The notes under the pieces were generated by a model. The model searched no databases. It saw only the letters and a list, made by a program, of their open reading frames with translations, and was not told the origin of the DNA. Source: Rhodoferax bucti (GTDB lineage Bacteria; Pseudomonadota; Gammaproteobacteria; Burkholderiales; Burkholderiaceae_C). From it: DNA of 64,000 nucleotides. Location of the stretch: positions 62,001-126,000 of the forward strand of contig NZ_VAHD01000003.1 in the NCBI RefSeq assembly GCF_005876985.1. The letters are read 5' to 3'. How positions within the stretch are numbered: position 1 is the first letter of the stretch; each line of letters begins with the position of its first letter. Below, piece after piece: positions 17,271 to 24,855 of the stretch. Made by a program: the position numbers and the translations under genes.

Positions 17271-18020
17271 TCATAGCGCCGAGCGCGGGGTGTAGACGAA
17301 GCGGCCCACGTGGCGGGTGGCGCTGTTGCCCACGATGACCACCGTGCGCATGTCCGCCATCTCAGGGGTGGCGTCACCCAGGCGCACGGTGAGCAGCTTT
17401 TCTTCCGGGGTGCTCACGGCGCGGGCAAAGGTGATCAGGCGGTCCGGGCCGCAGGCTTCCAGCAGCACCTGCAGCACGCGGCCGAAGGTGTGCGGACGGC
17501 TGGCGGAGCGGGGGTTGTAAAACGCCATCGCAAAGTCGGCCCCGGCGGCGGCGCGTACCCGGGCTTCAATCAGCTCGGCAGGTTTGAGGTTGTCGCTCAG
17601 GTTGATGGCGCAAAAGTCGTGGCCCAGGGGCGCACCGGCTTTGGCTGCCGCCGCCAGCATGGCGGTGATGCCGGGCAGCACGCGAATGTCCAGCGCCTGC
17701 CAGTCGGGCCGGCCTTCCAGCGCTTCAAACACGGCAGCGGCCATGGCAAACACGCCGGGGTCGCCGGACGACACGATCACCACTTGCTTGCCCTCGGCCG
17801 CCATCTGCAAGGCAGCGCGGGCGCGGTCCATCTCGACGCGGTTGTCGGAGGCGTGCAGCGTCAGGCCGGGGCGCGGCGCAATGCGCGCCACGTAGGGGAT
17901 GTAACCCACGATGTCGGTGGCAGCCTCGATGGCGGCGGTCACTTCGGGCGTGACCAGCTGCGCGTCGCCCGGGCCCAGGCCGGCGATGCACAGCGTGCCT
18001 GCGGTCTGGGGCGCAGTCAT
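17271..18020 (-). CDS. cobJ: Precorrin-3B C17-methyltransferase
   Basis: A 249-residue ring-contracting methylase that converts precorrin-3B to precorrin-4. The N-terminal LCIAGLGPGDAQLVTPE, the DIVGYIPYV block near residue 37 and VVIVSSGDPGVFAMA near 80 match CobJ/CbiH. NPRSASRP near 168 is also conserved. The protein is the simple form, without a CbiG fusion. It is the last gene of the cobG-cobH-cobI-cobJ operon and overlaps cobI by four bases (ATGA). Confidence 0.95.
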   Translation of the reverse strand: MTAPQTAGTLCIAGLGPGDAQLVTPEVTAAIEAATDIVGYIPYVARIAPRPGLTLHASDNRVEMDRARAALQMAAEGKQVVIVSSGDPGVFAMAAAVFEALEGRPDWQALDIRVLPGITAMLAAAAKAGAPLGHDFCAINLSDNLKPAELIEARVRAAAGADFAMAFYNPRSASRPHTFGRVLQVLLEACGPDRLITFARAVSTPEEKLLTVRLGDATPEMADMRTVVIVGNSATRHVGRFVYTPRSAL

Positions 18021-18748
18021 TCCTGCACCTCGGGGCGGCGGCCGCTGCCGTGCACCAGCACGATGGCGAAGTAGGGGCAGTCGGTGCCGTCCACGTCGGC
18101 CAGTTTCATGACGCGCTCACCGGGCATGGTGCCGCGCTCCACCAGCCAGGCCTGCTCCAAGCGGCCGGCTTTTGCGAGTGCGCTGCGCACGCGGGGCAGG
18201 TTGCGGCCGGTTTTCATGACGACGAGTGCGTCGGCGGTTTGCATGTGGCGCACCAGCTCGTCTTCGGGCAGGGTGCCCATGAGCACGGTCATCACATCGT
18301 CGCCCCAGGTGATGGGCACGCCGGTAGCGGACCAGCAGCCCACCATGCCGGGGATGCCGGGGATCACCTCCACCGTGACGCGGCCTTGCAGCCGGGTGTA
18401 GAGGTGCATGAAGGAGCCGTAGAAGAATGGGTCGCCTTCGCAGAGCACCAGCACGTCTTCCGTTTGGGCGAGTGTGGCCAGGCGGTCGGCCCAGTCGTCG
18501 TAAAACGTGGCGAGGCAGTGGATGTATTCGGGGCTGTCAAAGGGCAGCTCGGTGGTCACCGGGTATTCCATCGGGTACTCGGTGGCGCCGGGTAGCAACA
18601 TGCCTTCCACGATGCGGCGCGCCTGGCCGGGGCGGCCTTTTTTGCGGAAGTAGGCCACTTGGGTGGCCGCGCGTATGGCGCGGTCGGAGCGCACGCTCAT
18701 CAAATCCGGGTCACCGGGCCCCAGGCCCGCGCAGAGGATGCGTCCCAT
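18017..18748 (-). CDS. cobI: Precorrin-2 C20-methyltransferase
   Basis: A 243-residue methylase that acts on precorrin-2 at C20 to form precorrin-3A. It starts MGRILCAGLGPGDPDLMS and shows VLVLCEGDPFFYGSFMHL near residue 108 and EVIPGIPGMVGCW near 129, all typical for CobI/CbiL. The start overlaps the cobH stop by one base and the end overlaps cobJ by four. Length is normal. Confidence 0.95.
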   Translation of the reverse strand: MGRILCAGLGPGDPDLMSVRSDRAIRAATQVAYFRKKGRPGQARRIVEGMLLPGATEYPMEYPVTTELPFDSPEYIHCLATFYDDWADRLATLAQTEDVLVLCEGDPFFYGSFMHLYTRLQGRVTVEVIPGIPGMVGCWSATGVPITWGDDVMTVLMGTLPEDELVRHMQTADALVVMKTGRNLPRVRSALAKAGRLEQAWLVERGTMPGERVMKLADVDGTDCPYFAIVLVHGSGRRPEVQE

Positions 18749-19380
18749 CAGATTTCCCTCCGGCTGGCGAGTGCGTTCACTGCCGCCACGGTGATGGCGC
18801 TGCCGCCCAGGCGCCCGTGCACCACCATGCTGGGGGCGGGCAGGTCAGCCATGAGGGCGACTTTGGATTCAGCCGCACCCACAAAGCCCACGGGGCAGCC
18901 GATGATGGCGGCAGGGCGCGGGCAGGCGGGGTCTTGCAACATATTGAGCAAATGAAAAAGTGCGGTCGGCGCATTGCCAATGGCCACCACGGCACCGGCT
19001 AGGTGCGGGCGCCACAGCTCCAGCGCAGAGGCGCTGCGGGTAGTGCCCATGGATTGGGCGAGTTCGCGCACCGACGGGTCTTGCAGGGTTGAGATCACCT
19101 GGTTGTCGGCCGGCAGGCGGGTGCGGGTAATGCCTTCGCTCACCATGCGCACGTCGCACAAAATGGGGGCACCGGCTTCCAGCGCCGTGCGGGCGGCCTC
19201 GGCCATGCCCTCGGAAAAGCGCACATGGGTTTCCAGCCCGACCATGCCGGCGGCGTGGATCATGCGAACCACCGCCATTTCCTCGATGGGGTTGAAGCGG
19301 GCCAGATCCGCCTCTGAGCGGATGATGGCAAAAGACTGTCGGTAGATGGCGTCGCCATCGGTTTCATACGTATGGCGCAT
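18748..19380 (-). CDS. cobH: Precorrin-8X methylmutase
   Basis: A 210-residue enzyme that moves the methyl group from C11 to C12 to give hydrogenobyrinic acid. It contains SFAIIRSEADLARF near residue 16, RMIHAAGMVGLETHVRFSEG near 39 (with the catalytic His after RMI), and PAAIIGCPVGFVGAAESK near the end. It overlaps cobG upstream by 17 bases and cobI downstream by one base, so the operon is tightly coupled. Confidence 0.95.
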   Translation of the reverse strand: MRHTYETDGDAIYRQSFAIIRSEADLARFNPIEEMAVVRMIHAAGMVGLETHVRFSEGMAEAARTALEAGAPILCDVRMVSEGITRTRLPADNQVISTLQDPSVRELAQSMGTTRSASALELWRPHLAGAVVAIGNAPTALFHLLNMLQDPACPRPAAIIGCPVGFVGAAESKVALMADLPAPSMVVHGRLGGSAITVAAVNALASRREI

Positions 19381-20593
19381 GCAATTGTTGTTGTTCTAGG
19401 TAGGCGGCAATGCCTGCTGCGTCGAGGCTGGTGGCGTCGGGCGTGCTCTGGGCAGTGCCGTGGTCAATCAGGTGGTAGCCCGCTTCACTAGCCAACAGGG
19501 TCAGGGTGGCGCCGTGGTGAGCGCAACCTTTGGTGCAGCCCGATACATGGGCTGTGCGGCCGGCGGGCAACAAGGGGGCAAGAAAACGGGCCAGTGCGCG
19601 GGTGGGGCCCAGCGCCTGGGTGCAGCCTGGGGCGCCGGTGCAGGCCATGACGCGCAGGCGCGCATCGCCGGGGTGGGTGATTAGCTCGGACAATTCGGGC
19701 GCAGTGTGCAAGCCTTCGAGCACCAGACCGCGCCAGGGCGTGATGCGTAGCGGGGCCAAGGCCGCCAGCTGGTGCAAGGTGTCGGCGGGTAACTGGCCGA
19801 ATTCCAGGCCGATCACCATGCCGGTGGCAGAGTTGCCCACAGTGGCGGTGTGTGCAGGGACCTCGGGTACCGGCGTGGTGGTGAATGGTGCGGGCAAGGC
19901 GTGCCGCTGAATCAGACTGGCCATGCGGCCACGGCCATTGATCACGCCGCCGGAGGCCACAAACCAGTGCGCCAGCTCTATGGCGATGTGGGCAGCTTGT
20001 GCCTCAGGCACGCAGGCGCCGGTGGTTGCGCCATCGGCATAGACCAGCACCTGATCGCCCAAGCGCTCCAGGCGGATGTCGGCCGAGCCTTCTCGCAGCA
20101 CCGGCTGTGCGCCCAAGTCGATGGCGAAGCCGAATTTGCCGGGCAGGGCGGGCGCGTCTGGGGCGCCCAGGGCGCGATTCAGCGCATCGCAGATGGCCGG
20201 CGTGCTGTCGGATTCGGTCCAAAAAGGGCTGAGCAAGAGGTTGCGGCGGGCTTCCACATCGGCGCGCTCGTCGAGCAGACCCAATGCGCGCAGGCCGTTG
20301 ATCAAAGCGGGGTAGCTGTCGGGGCAGACGCCACGCAGCTGCAAATTGGCCCGGCTGGTGAGTTCCAGCACGGGCGACGCGTATTGCTGGGCCAAGCCCG
20401 CCAGCCCTTGCGCCTGCAAAGGCGTGAGGCGCCCCAAGGTCGGGCGGACCCGCACCACCAGCCCGTCGCCGGACGGCATGGGCCGCAGCGCGCCGGGGCA
20501 CCAGCCCTGAATGCGGGGCTCGCTGGCAGTGGAGGGGGAAAGATGGCTTTGCACGGGGGGATGCGCGTCGGTAACTCTCAAGTATCTCACCAT
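19364..20593 (-). CDS. cobG: Precorrin-3B synthase, oxygen-dependent
   Basis: A 409-residue sulfite/nitrite-reductase-like protein. CobG uses O2 to hydroxylate C20 of precorrin-3A and form a gamma-lactone, the defining step of the aerobic pathway. The iron-sulfur cysteines appear as ACTGAPGCTQ (C-x5-C) and SGCTKGCAHHG (C-x3-C) in the C-terminal half. LTSRANLQLRGV near residue 73 is the N-terminal substrate/sirohaem-fold motif. The ATG at 20593 has GAGGGG directly upstream; the frame is open for another 149 codons but those residues do not look like CobG. It is first in the operon and divergent from cobD. Confidence 0.9.
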   Translation of the reverse strand: MVRYLRVTDAHPPVQSHLSPSTASEPRIQGWCPGALRPMPSGDGLVVRVRPTLGRLTPLQAQGLAGLAQQYASPVLELTSRANLQLRGVCPDSYPALINGLRALGLLDERADVEARRNLLLSPFWTESDSTPAICDALNRALGAPDAPALPGKFGFAIDLGAQPVLREGSADIRLERLGDQVLVYADGATTGACVPEAQAAHIAIELAHWFVASGGVINGRGRMASLIQRHALPAPFTTTPVPEVPAHTATVGNSATGMVIGLEFGQLPADTLHQLAALAPLRITPWRGLVLEGLHTAPELSELITHPGDARLRVMACTGAPGCTQALGPTRALARFLAPLLPAGRTAHVSGCTKGCAHHGATLTLLASEAGYHLIDHGTAQSTPDATSLDAAGIAAYLEQQQLHAPYV

Positions 20594-20683
20594 CCCCTCT
20601 GTAAAAACGCCACTGTGCCCGACCAACCTTGATACGGCCTGACACACGTATGATGGCGCGCCCATGACAGACTCCCACCCCGT

Positions 20684-21670
20684 ATGACCACCGATTTCAC
20701 CCCCCAGCATTGGGCCGGCGCCGTGGGCGTGGCTGTGCTCGTCGCCCTGTGGGTGGACCGCCGCTGGGGCGAGCCACCGGTGCGCCTGCACCCGGTGGTG
20801 TGGATGGGCAACTTCCTTGGCCGGGCGGGCGACCGGGTGCAGCAGCGCGCTGCGCAAGACCCTGAAGTGCCCGATTACCAGGCTTTTGGGCTTGCAGCGC
20901 TTATGTGGTGTGCGGGAGTTGCTCTGTTTTTGATAGCGGCATTGCTGCTGCAAGGCGCTGCGCTGGAGCTGCCCTGGTGGGCTGCAGGTGGGGTTATGGG
21001 CCTGCTGCTCAAGCCCATGCTGGCCATGGCCATGTTGCAAAGCGAAGTGCGTGCGGTGGAGGCCGCGCTGGCCGTGTCGCTGGACGCCGGGCGGGAGCGC
21101 CTGCGCTGGCTGGTAAGCCGGGATGTGACGCAGCTCACTGCCGTGCAGGTGCGTGAAAGCGCCATCGAGACGCTGGCCGAGAACCTCAATGACTCGGTGG
21201 TGGCGCCCATCTTCTGGTTTTTGCTGCTGGGCTTGCCGGGCGCGGTGCTCTACCGCTTTGCCAATACGGCCGACGCCATGTGGGGCTACCCCGGCATCTA
21301 CAAAGGCCGCAACTGGGCCTGGGCCGGTAAATGGGCGGCGCGTGCCGACGACCTACTGAGCTGGGTGCCCGCCCGCATCACTGCCGTGCTGCTTTTGCTG
21401 GCAGCCGGCCGGCGCGGCTGGGCGCTGCGCAGCCAGCTGCGCGCTGAAGCCCGCAAAACCCCGTCCCCCAACAGCGGCTGGCCCATGGCCGCCATGGCGC
21501 TGGTGCTGGGCGTGGGCCTGCGCAAACCGGCGGTGTATGTGCTGAACCCCCATGGCCGCGAGGCGCAGGCAGCGGACACAGAAGCGGCGCAGCTCTATGC
21601 ATCAAAAGCGGTGCTAGCGCTCGTGAAATGTGCGCTGCTAGCTCTTCTTTTGATAGCAATCGGAGTTTGA
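20684..21670 (+). CDS. cobD: Adenosylcobinamide-phosphate synthase
   Basis: A 328-residue inner-membrane protein of the CobD/CbiB family, which attaches the aminopropanol side chain to adenosylcobyric acid. Conserved blocks are HPVVWMGNFLGRAGD near residue 32, QVRESAIETLAENLNDSVVAP near 152-172 (read in two parts) and ANTADAMWGYPGIYKGRNWAWAGKW (read in parts) near 195-219. Two segments correspond at DNA level to the dispersed repeat: one near residues 70-88 in a membrane stretch, and the last ~23 residues (from YASKAVLALV). The C-terminus is therefore probably repeat-derived. It is the first gene of the plus-strand operon and lies three bases from the next gene. Confidence 0.92.
   Translation: MTTDFTPQHWAGAVGVAVLVALWVDRRWGEPPVRLHPVVWMGNFLGRAGDRVQQRAAQDPEVPDYQAFGLAALMWCAGVALFLIAALLLQGAALELPWWAAGGVMGLLLKPMLAMAMLQSEVRAVEAALAVSLDAGRERLRWLVSRDVTQLTAVQVRESAIETLAENLNDSVVAPIFWFLLLGLPGAVLYRFANTADAMWGYPGIYKGRNWAWAGKWAARADDLLSWVPARITAVLLLLAAGRRGWALRSQLRAEARKTPSPNSGWPMAAMALVLGVGLRKPAVYVLNPHGREAQAADTEAAQLYASKAVLALVKCALLALLLIAIGV
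20893..20945 (-). repeat. Eroded copy of the dispersed repeat inside cobD
   Basis: Read on the minus strand this segment runs GCTATCAAAAACAGAGCAAC, then CCCGCACACCACATAAGCGC, parallel to intergenic copies such as that at 59531. It is in frame and encodes a hydrophobic stretch. Several core positions differ, so the relationship is likely but not certain. Confidence 0.45.
21598..21664 (-). repeat. Copy of the dispersed repeat forming the 3' end of cobD
   Basis: On the minus strand it reads GCTATCAAAAGAAGAGCTAG, then CAGCGCACATTTCACGAGCG, then CTAGCACCGC, closely matching the consensus. It encodes the last ~23 residues of CobD and lies six bases before the stop codon. Confidence 0.7.
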
Positions 21671-21673
21671 AAA

Positions 21674-22651
21674 GTGAACGCCGTTACCCGAATCCACGGC
21701 GGTCCCGATGCGGCGGGGGCGGCGCGCTTTGACTTTTCCACCAACAGCAACGCCTGCGGGCCGTGCCCCATGGCCTTGGCTGCCGTGCAGGCTGCCGACG
21801 CAACCCGCTACCCGGACCCGCAGTACACCGCACTGAAAGTCCCCCTGGCTGCGCACCACGCGGTGGAGCCCTGGCGGGTGGTGCTGGCGGGCAGTGCCAG
21901 CGAATTCATCTTCCGCATCAGTGCCTGGGTGCGCCAAGCCGGCGGGAGCCGGGTGCATCTGCCGCAGCACGCTTATGGCGACTACGCCCATGCGGCACAG
22001 GCGTGGGGTTTGGTGCAGATGGGCGACGTGGACGCTGCAGACCTGGTCTGGGCCTGCGACCCCGCGAGCCCCACCGGCCAGAACCACACCGGCTGGCTCC
22101 GGGCGCTGGAGCGCAGCACCGTGGTGCTGGACGGGGCCTATGCCCCTCTGCGCCTCAGCGGTGAGCCGGCACTGACCGCACCGCAGCGCGATGCCGTGTG
22201 GCAACTGTTTTCCCCCAACAAGGCCCTGGGCCTGACCGGCGTGCGCGCGGCCTATGCGATTGCACCGCTGCATGCGCAGGCGGCTGCCACTGCGCTGGAC
22301 GCCATGGCGCCCTCGTGGGTGCTGGGCGCGCATGGTGTGGCGATGCTGCACAGCTGGGCTGCGCCCGAGACACAGGGCTGGGTAACGCAAAGCCTGGACA
22401 CCTTGCGCGCGTGGAAGGTGTACCAAATCAAAGCTTTGGAGCAGGCTGGCTGGACGGTGATGCCCGGCCATGCCAACTTTTTCTGTGCCCGCCCGCCCAA
22501 GCACCATGACTTGCAGAGCTTGTTGGCCACCTTGCGCGCTCGCGGCATCAAGCTGCGTGACACGACATCGTTTGGCCTACCCGGCTGGGCCCGGCTTGGC
22601 GTGTTGCCGCCGGGCGCGGTAGATGCACTGATGGCCGCCCTCGCGGCCTGA
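21674..22651 (+). CDS. cobC: Threonine-phosphate decarboxylase-like aminotransferase
   Basis: A 325-residue PLP enzyme of the class I/II aminotransferase fold. The lysine in LFSPNKALGLTGVRAAY near residue 185 is the expected Schiff-base residue. DFSTNSNACGPCP near residue 20 replaces the DFSxNINPLGPP typical of the family, and RYPDPQYTAL near 38 is conserved. In this setting the enzyme makes (R)-1-amino-2-propanol phosphate from threonine phosphate, the substrate joined by CobD encoded just before it. It is named cobC in the aerobic nomenclature and cobD in Salmonella. Confidence 0.87.
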   Translation: MNAVTRIHGGPDAAGAARFDFSTNSNACGPCPMALAAVQAADATRYPDPQYTALKVPLAAHHAVEPWRVVLAGSASEFIFRISAWVRQAGGSRVHLPQHAYGDYAHAAQAWGLVQMGDVDAADLVWACDPASPTGQNHTGWLRALERSTVVLDGAYAPLRLSGEPALTAPQRDAVWQLFSPNKALGLTGVRAAYAIAPLHAQAAATALDAMAPSWVLGAHGVAMLHSWAAPETQGWVTQSLDTLRAWKVYQIKALEQAGWTVMPGHANFFCARPPKHHDLQSLLATLRARGIKLRDTTSFGLPGWARLGVLPPGAVDALMAALAA

Positions 22652-22668
22652 CAGGGCGCTGCCCGCTT

Positions 22669-24039
22669 ATGGTCTTGTTGCTGCTCCTTTTGCCGCTGGT
22701 GCTCACCGCGCTGATACCCCGGCGCTGGCTGGGGCCGTGGTTTGCGACCCTGCTGCTGGGGTTCGCTTTGTGCTGGCTGGACTTCAGCCGGGTGAACGCG
22801 CGGGCGGGCGATATGCTGGGCATGGGCTTTTTGATGCTGATGCTCTCCGCCGTGCTGGCCGTGGGGGCTGTGCGCTGGGCGCTGACTGCTATTTTCCGCA
22901 AAACGCCGGAACCCGTAGCCGATCTGCATGCGGTGCATCTGTATTACGTAGCCTTGGGCGGCCCGGTCGTGGCTGCGGCGCTGTTGGTTGCCACGCTGCA
23001 AGTGGTGGATGTGTGGTGGCCCGGCGCCCTGGCATTGCATTTGGGCGCCGTAGTGGCGGGTGTGGGGTGGTGGTTCGCTATCCCCAAGGTGTGGCCTGCG
23101 GTGTGGCCGCTGTCCGCGGTGCCCTACCGCGTGCAGGCGCGCACCGTGTTCCGCATGGCGGGTCTGGTGGCGATCGTGGGTGCCATTGCGTGGTCCCTCG
23201 CCTCGTCGTATTCCAAGGCAGATGCAGCACAGCAGGCGGCACAGGGGCAGCCTTATTGCTTGTTGTCCGGCAGTCCGCATGGCATGCAACCGGTGTTGAG
23301 TCGGCTGGATTTATCAGGTTTTGCTGCCCGGGCAAGCCGGGGCGGCGACCGGCATGCCCGCATGGTGGCAGGTACGGTGGAGCAGCCTGTGTGGCGCTAT
23401 TGGTCCTACCGGCAATCTGCATGGCAACAAGACCCGTTGCCGGGTGTGTTGACCTGTCCGCTGGTGCCAAATCGTGCAAGTGCATTGCCCTGGTGGGCGC
23501 CAGCTCCTGTGGGGGGCGACCCCATGCGCTTTTGGATGGCAGGCGTGGCCTGGAGCATTCCTAGGGCGCATCTTCCAACCACTGACTGCGCCATGCCGGC
23601 CTTTCAGTACCTGCCTGCTTCTGCCAATGGCTTGAGTCCGTCCCGGGCGGCGTTGGCGCGGGTGCATGTGCGGCCGTGTGGTCGCGGGCCGATTCACCCG
23701 TGGTATCTCGCACCCAGCCCGGGCGACCAGGTACGCACCTTGCACCAGGCGTATGGCCTGGAACAGCAAGAGATCGTGACCTCGCGCCGCGCCGTGCCCC
23801 ATGTGCAATGGATTCTGCGGGACGCTGCCGGCGAGGTCACTGCGTGGATGCAGTGCCATGCCGCCAGTGGTTCCTGCCACCATGCCTTCAAGCGGGAGGG
23901 CATTGCGGTTGAATTTACCCACCCCGAAGCCGCTTTGCCGGCATGGCAGCAGCTGGAAGATGAACAATGGGCGCAACTGCGCAGTTTCGCGCCCGACGGC
24001 TTGCCGGCCTGCAACCGGACCACCGCGCCGGCCGGCTGA
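22669..24039 (+). CDS. Unrecognised membrane protein within the cobalamin operon
   Basis: I do not recognise this 456-residue protein. The first ~190 residues contain about five or six hydrophobic segments (starting MVLLLLLLPLVLTALIP, then near 22-38, 45-67, 94-112, 119-135 and 163-180). The rest is a hydrophilic domain with scattered cysteines, for example PYCLLSGSPHG, TDCAMPAF and QCHAASGSCHHAF. Codon usage is as in the neighbours. It lies 17 bases after cobC and 24 bases before the hydrolase gene, all in the same direction, so it is probably co-transcribed with cobD-cobC-cobQ. An export or envelope role is possible but there is no direct evidence. Confidence 0.7.
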   Translation: MVLLLLLLPLVLTALIPRRWLGPWFATLLLGFALCWLDFSRVNARAGDMLGMGFLMLMLSAVLAVGAVRWALTAIFRKTPEPVADLHAVHLYYVALGGPVVAAALLVATLQVVDVWWPGALALHLGAVVAGVGWWFAIPKVWPAVWPLSAVPYRVQARTVFRMAGLVAIVGAIAWSLASSYSKADAAQQAAQGQPYCLLSGSPHGMQPVLSRLDLSGFAARASRGGDRHARMVAGTVEQPVWRYWSYRQSAWQQDPLPGVLTCPLVPNRASALPWWAPAPVGGDPMRFWMAGVAWSIPRAHLPTTDCAMPAFQYLPASANGLSPSRAALARVHVRPCGRGPIHPWYLAPSPGDQVRTLHQAYGLEQQEIVTSRRAVPHVQWILRDAAGEVTAWMQCHAASGSCHHAFKREGIAVEFTHPEAALPAWQQLEDEQWAQLRSFAPDGLPACNRTTAPAG

Positions 24040-24063
24040 GCCCCCATCACGGAGAAACGCACC

Positions 24064-24855
24064 ATGAAAATCCATTTACAGCGGCGCTGGCTTGTGGCGG
24101 GCCTCGCCAGCCTTTTGGTCGGCTGCCTTGCACCCGCCTGGGCCCAGCCCAAGCCCTGCGCCATGCTGCTGATGCACGGCAAATGGGGCCATCCCAACAA
24201 CCTTGCGGCATTCGACCGGCAGATGGAGCCTGCGTGTGACACGCAGAGCATCGAAATGCCCTGGTCCCGCCGCCGCAATTACGACCAGCCCTACCCGGTG
24301 GCGATTGCCGAGATCGCTGCCCACGTGAAGGCGCTGCACGACAAGGGCTACGCCCGCGTGCTGCTGGCAGGGCACAGCTTTGGCGCGAATGCGGCCTTGG
24401 CCTACATGGCAACCCATGCGGATGCGGATGGCGTGATTGCCCTGGCGCCTGGGCACTCGCCCGCGTTCACCTACGGCAAGGGTATCGGCAAAGCGGCGGT
24501 GGACCAGGCGCGCCAGATGGTGGCCGAGGGCAAAGGCACCGACATGCTGGACATGGAAGACTTCAACCAAGGCAAATCGCGCCCCGTGCGCATGCGGGCC
24601 GATGTGCTGCTGAGTTACTTCGACCCCGAAGGCCTGGGGCACATGCCCCAGAGCGCGTCCATGTTCAAGAAAGCCGTGCCCTTCTTGTGGGTGATCGGTA
24701 CCAAGGACCCCTTGTACCCGGCCGGTCCGTCTTACGCATTCGAGAAAGCCCCCGCGCACCCTGCCAGCCAATACCTTGTGGTGGAGGCCGACCACCTGGG
24801 CACACCGGAAGTCGCGGCGCCGCAGGTGCTGGCGTGGGTGAGGGCACTGCCATGA
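24064..24855 (+). CDS. Exported alpha/beta-hydrolase of unknown substrate
   Basis: A 263-residue alpha/beta-hydrolase-fold protein. The nucleophile elbow GHSFGAN is near residue 103-109, the oxyanion-region strand MLLMHGKWG is near 35, and a late EADHLG (near 245) supplies a plausible catalytic His. The N-terminus is a signal sequence. LVGC near residue 18-21 could be a lipobox, while AWAQ a few residues later could be a type I cleavage site, so anchoring is ambiguous. An SD-like GGAGAAA precedes the ATG. The stop overlaps the cobQ start (ATGA), so it is translationally coupled to a cobalamin gene. Substrate unknown. Confidence 0.75.
   Translation: MKIHLQRRWLVAGLASLLVGCLAPAWAQPKPCAMLLMHGKWGHPNNLAAFDRQMEPACDTQSIEMPWSRRRNYDQPYPVAIAEIAAHVKALHDKGYARVLLAGHSFGANAALAYMATHADADGVIALAPGHSPAFTYGKGIGKAAVDQARQMVAEGKGTDMLDMEDFNQGKSRPVRMRADVLLSYFDPEGLGHMPQSASMFKKAVPFLWVIGTKDPLYPAGPSYAFEKAPAHPASQYLVVEADHLGTPEVAAPQVLAWVRALP

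Noticed and set aside
20629-20654. TTGATA and TATGAT as a promoter for cobD
   Set aside because: The spacer is only 14 bases, too short for a normal sigma-70 promoter.
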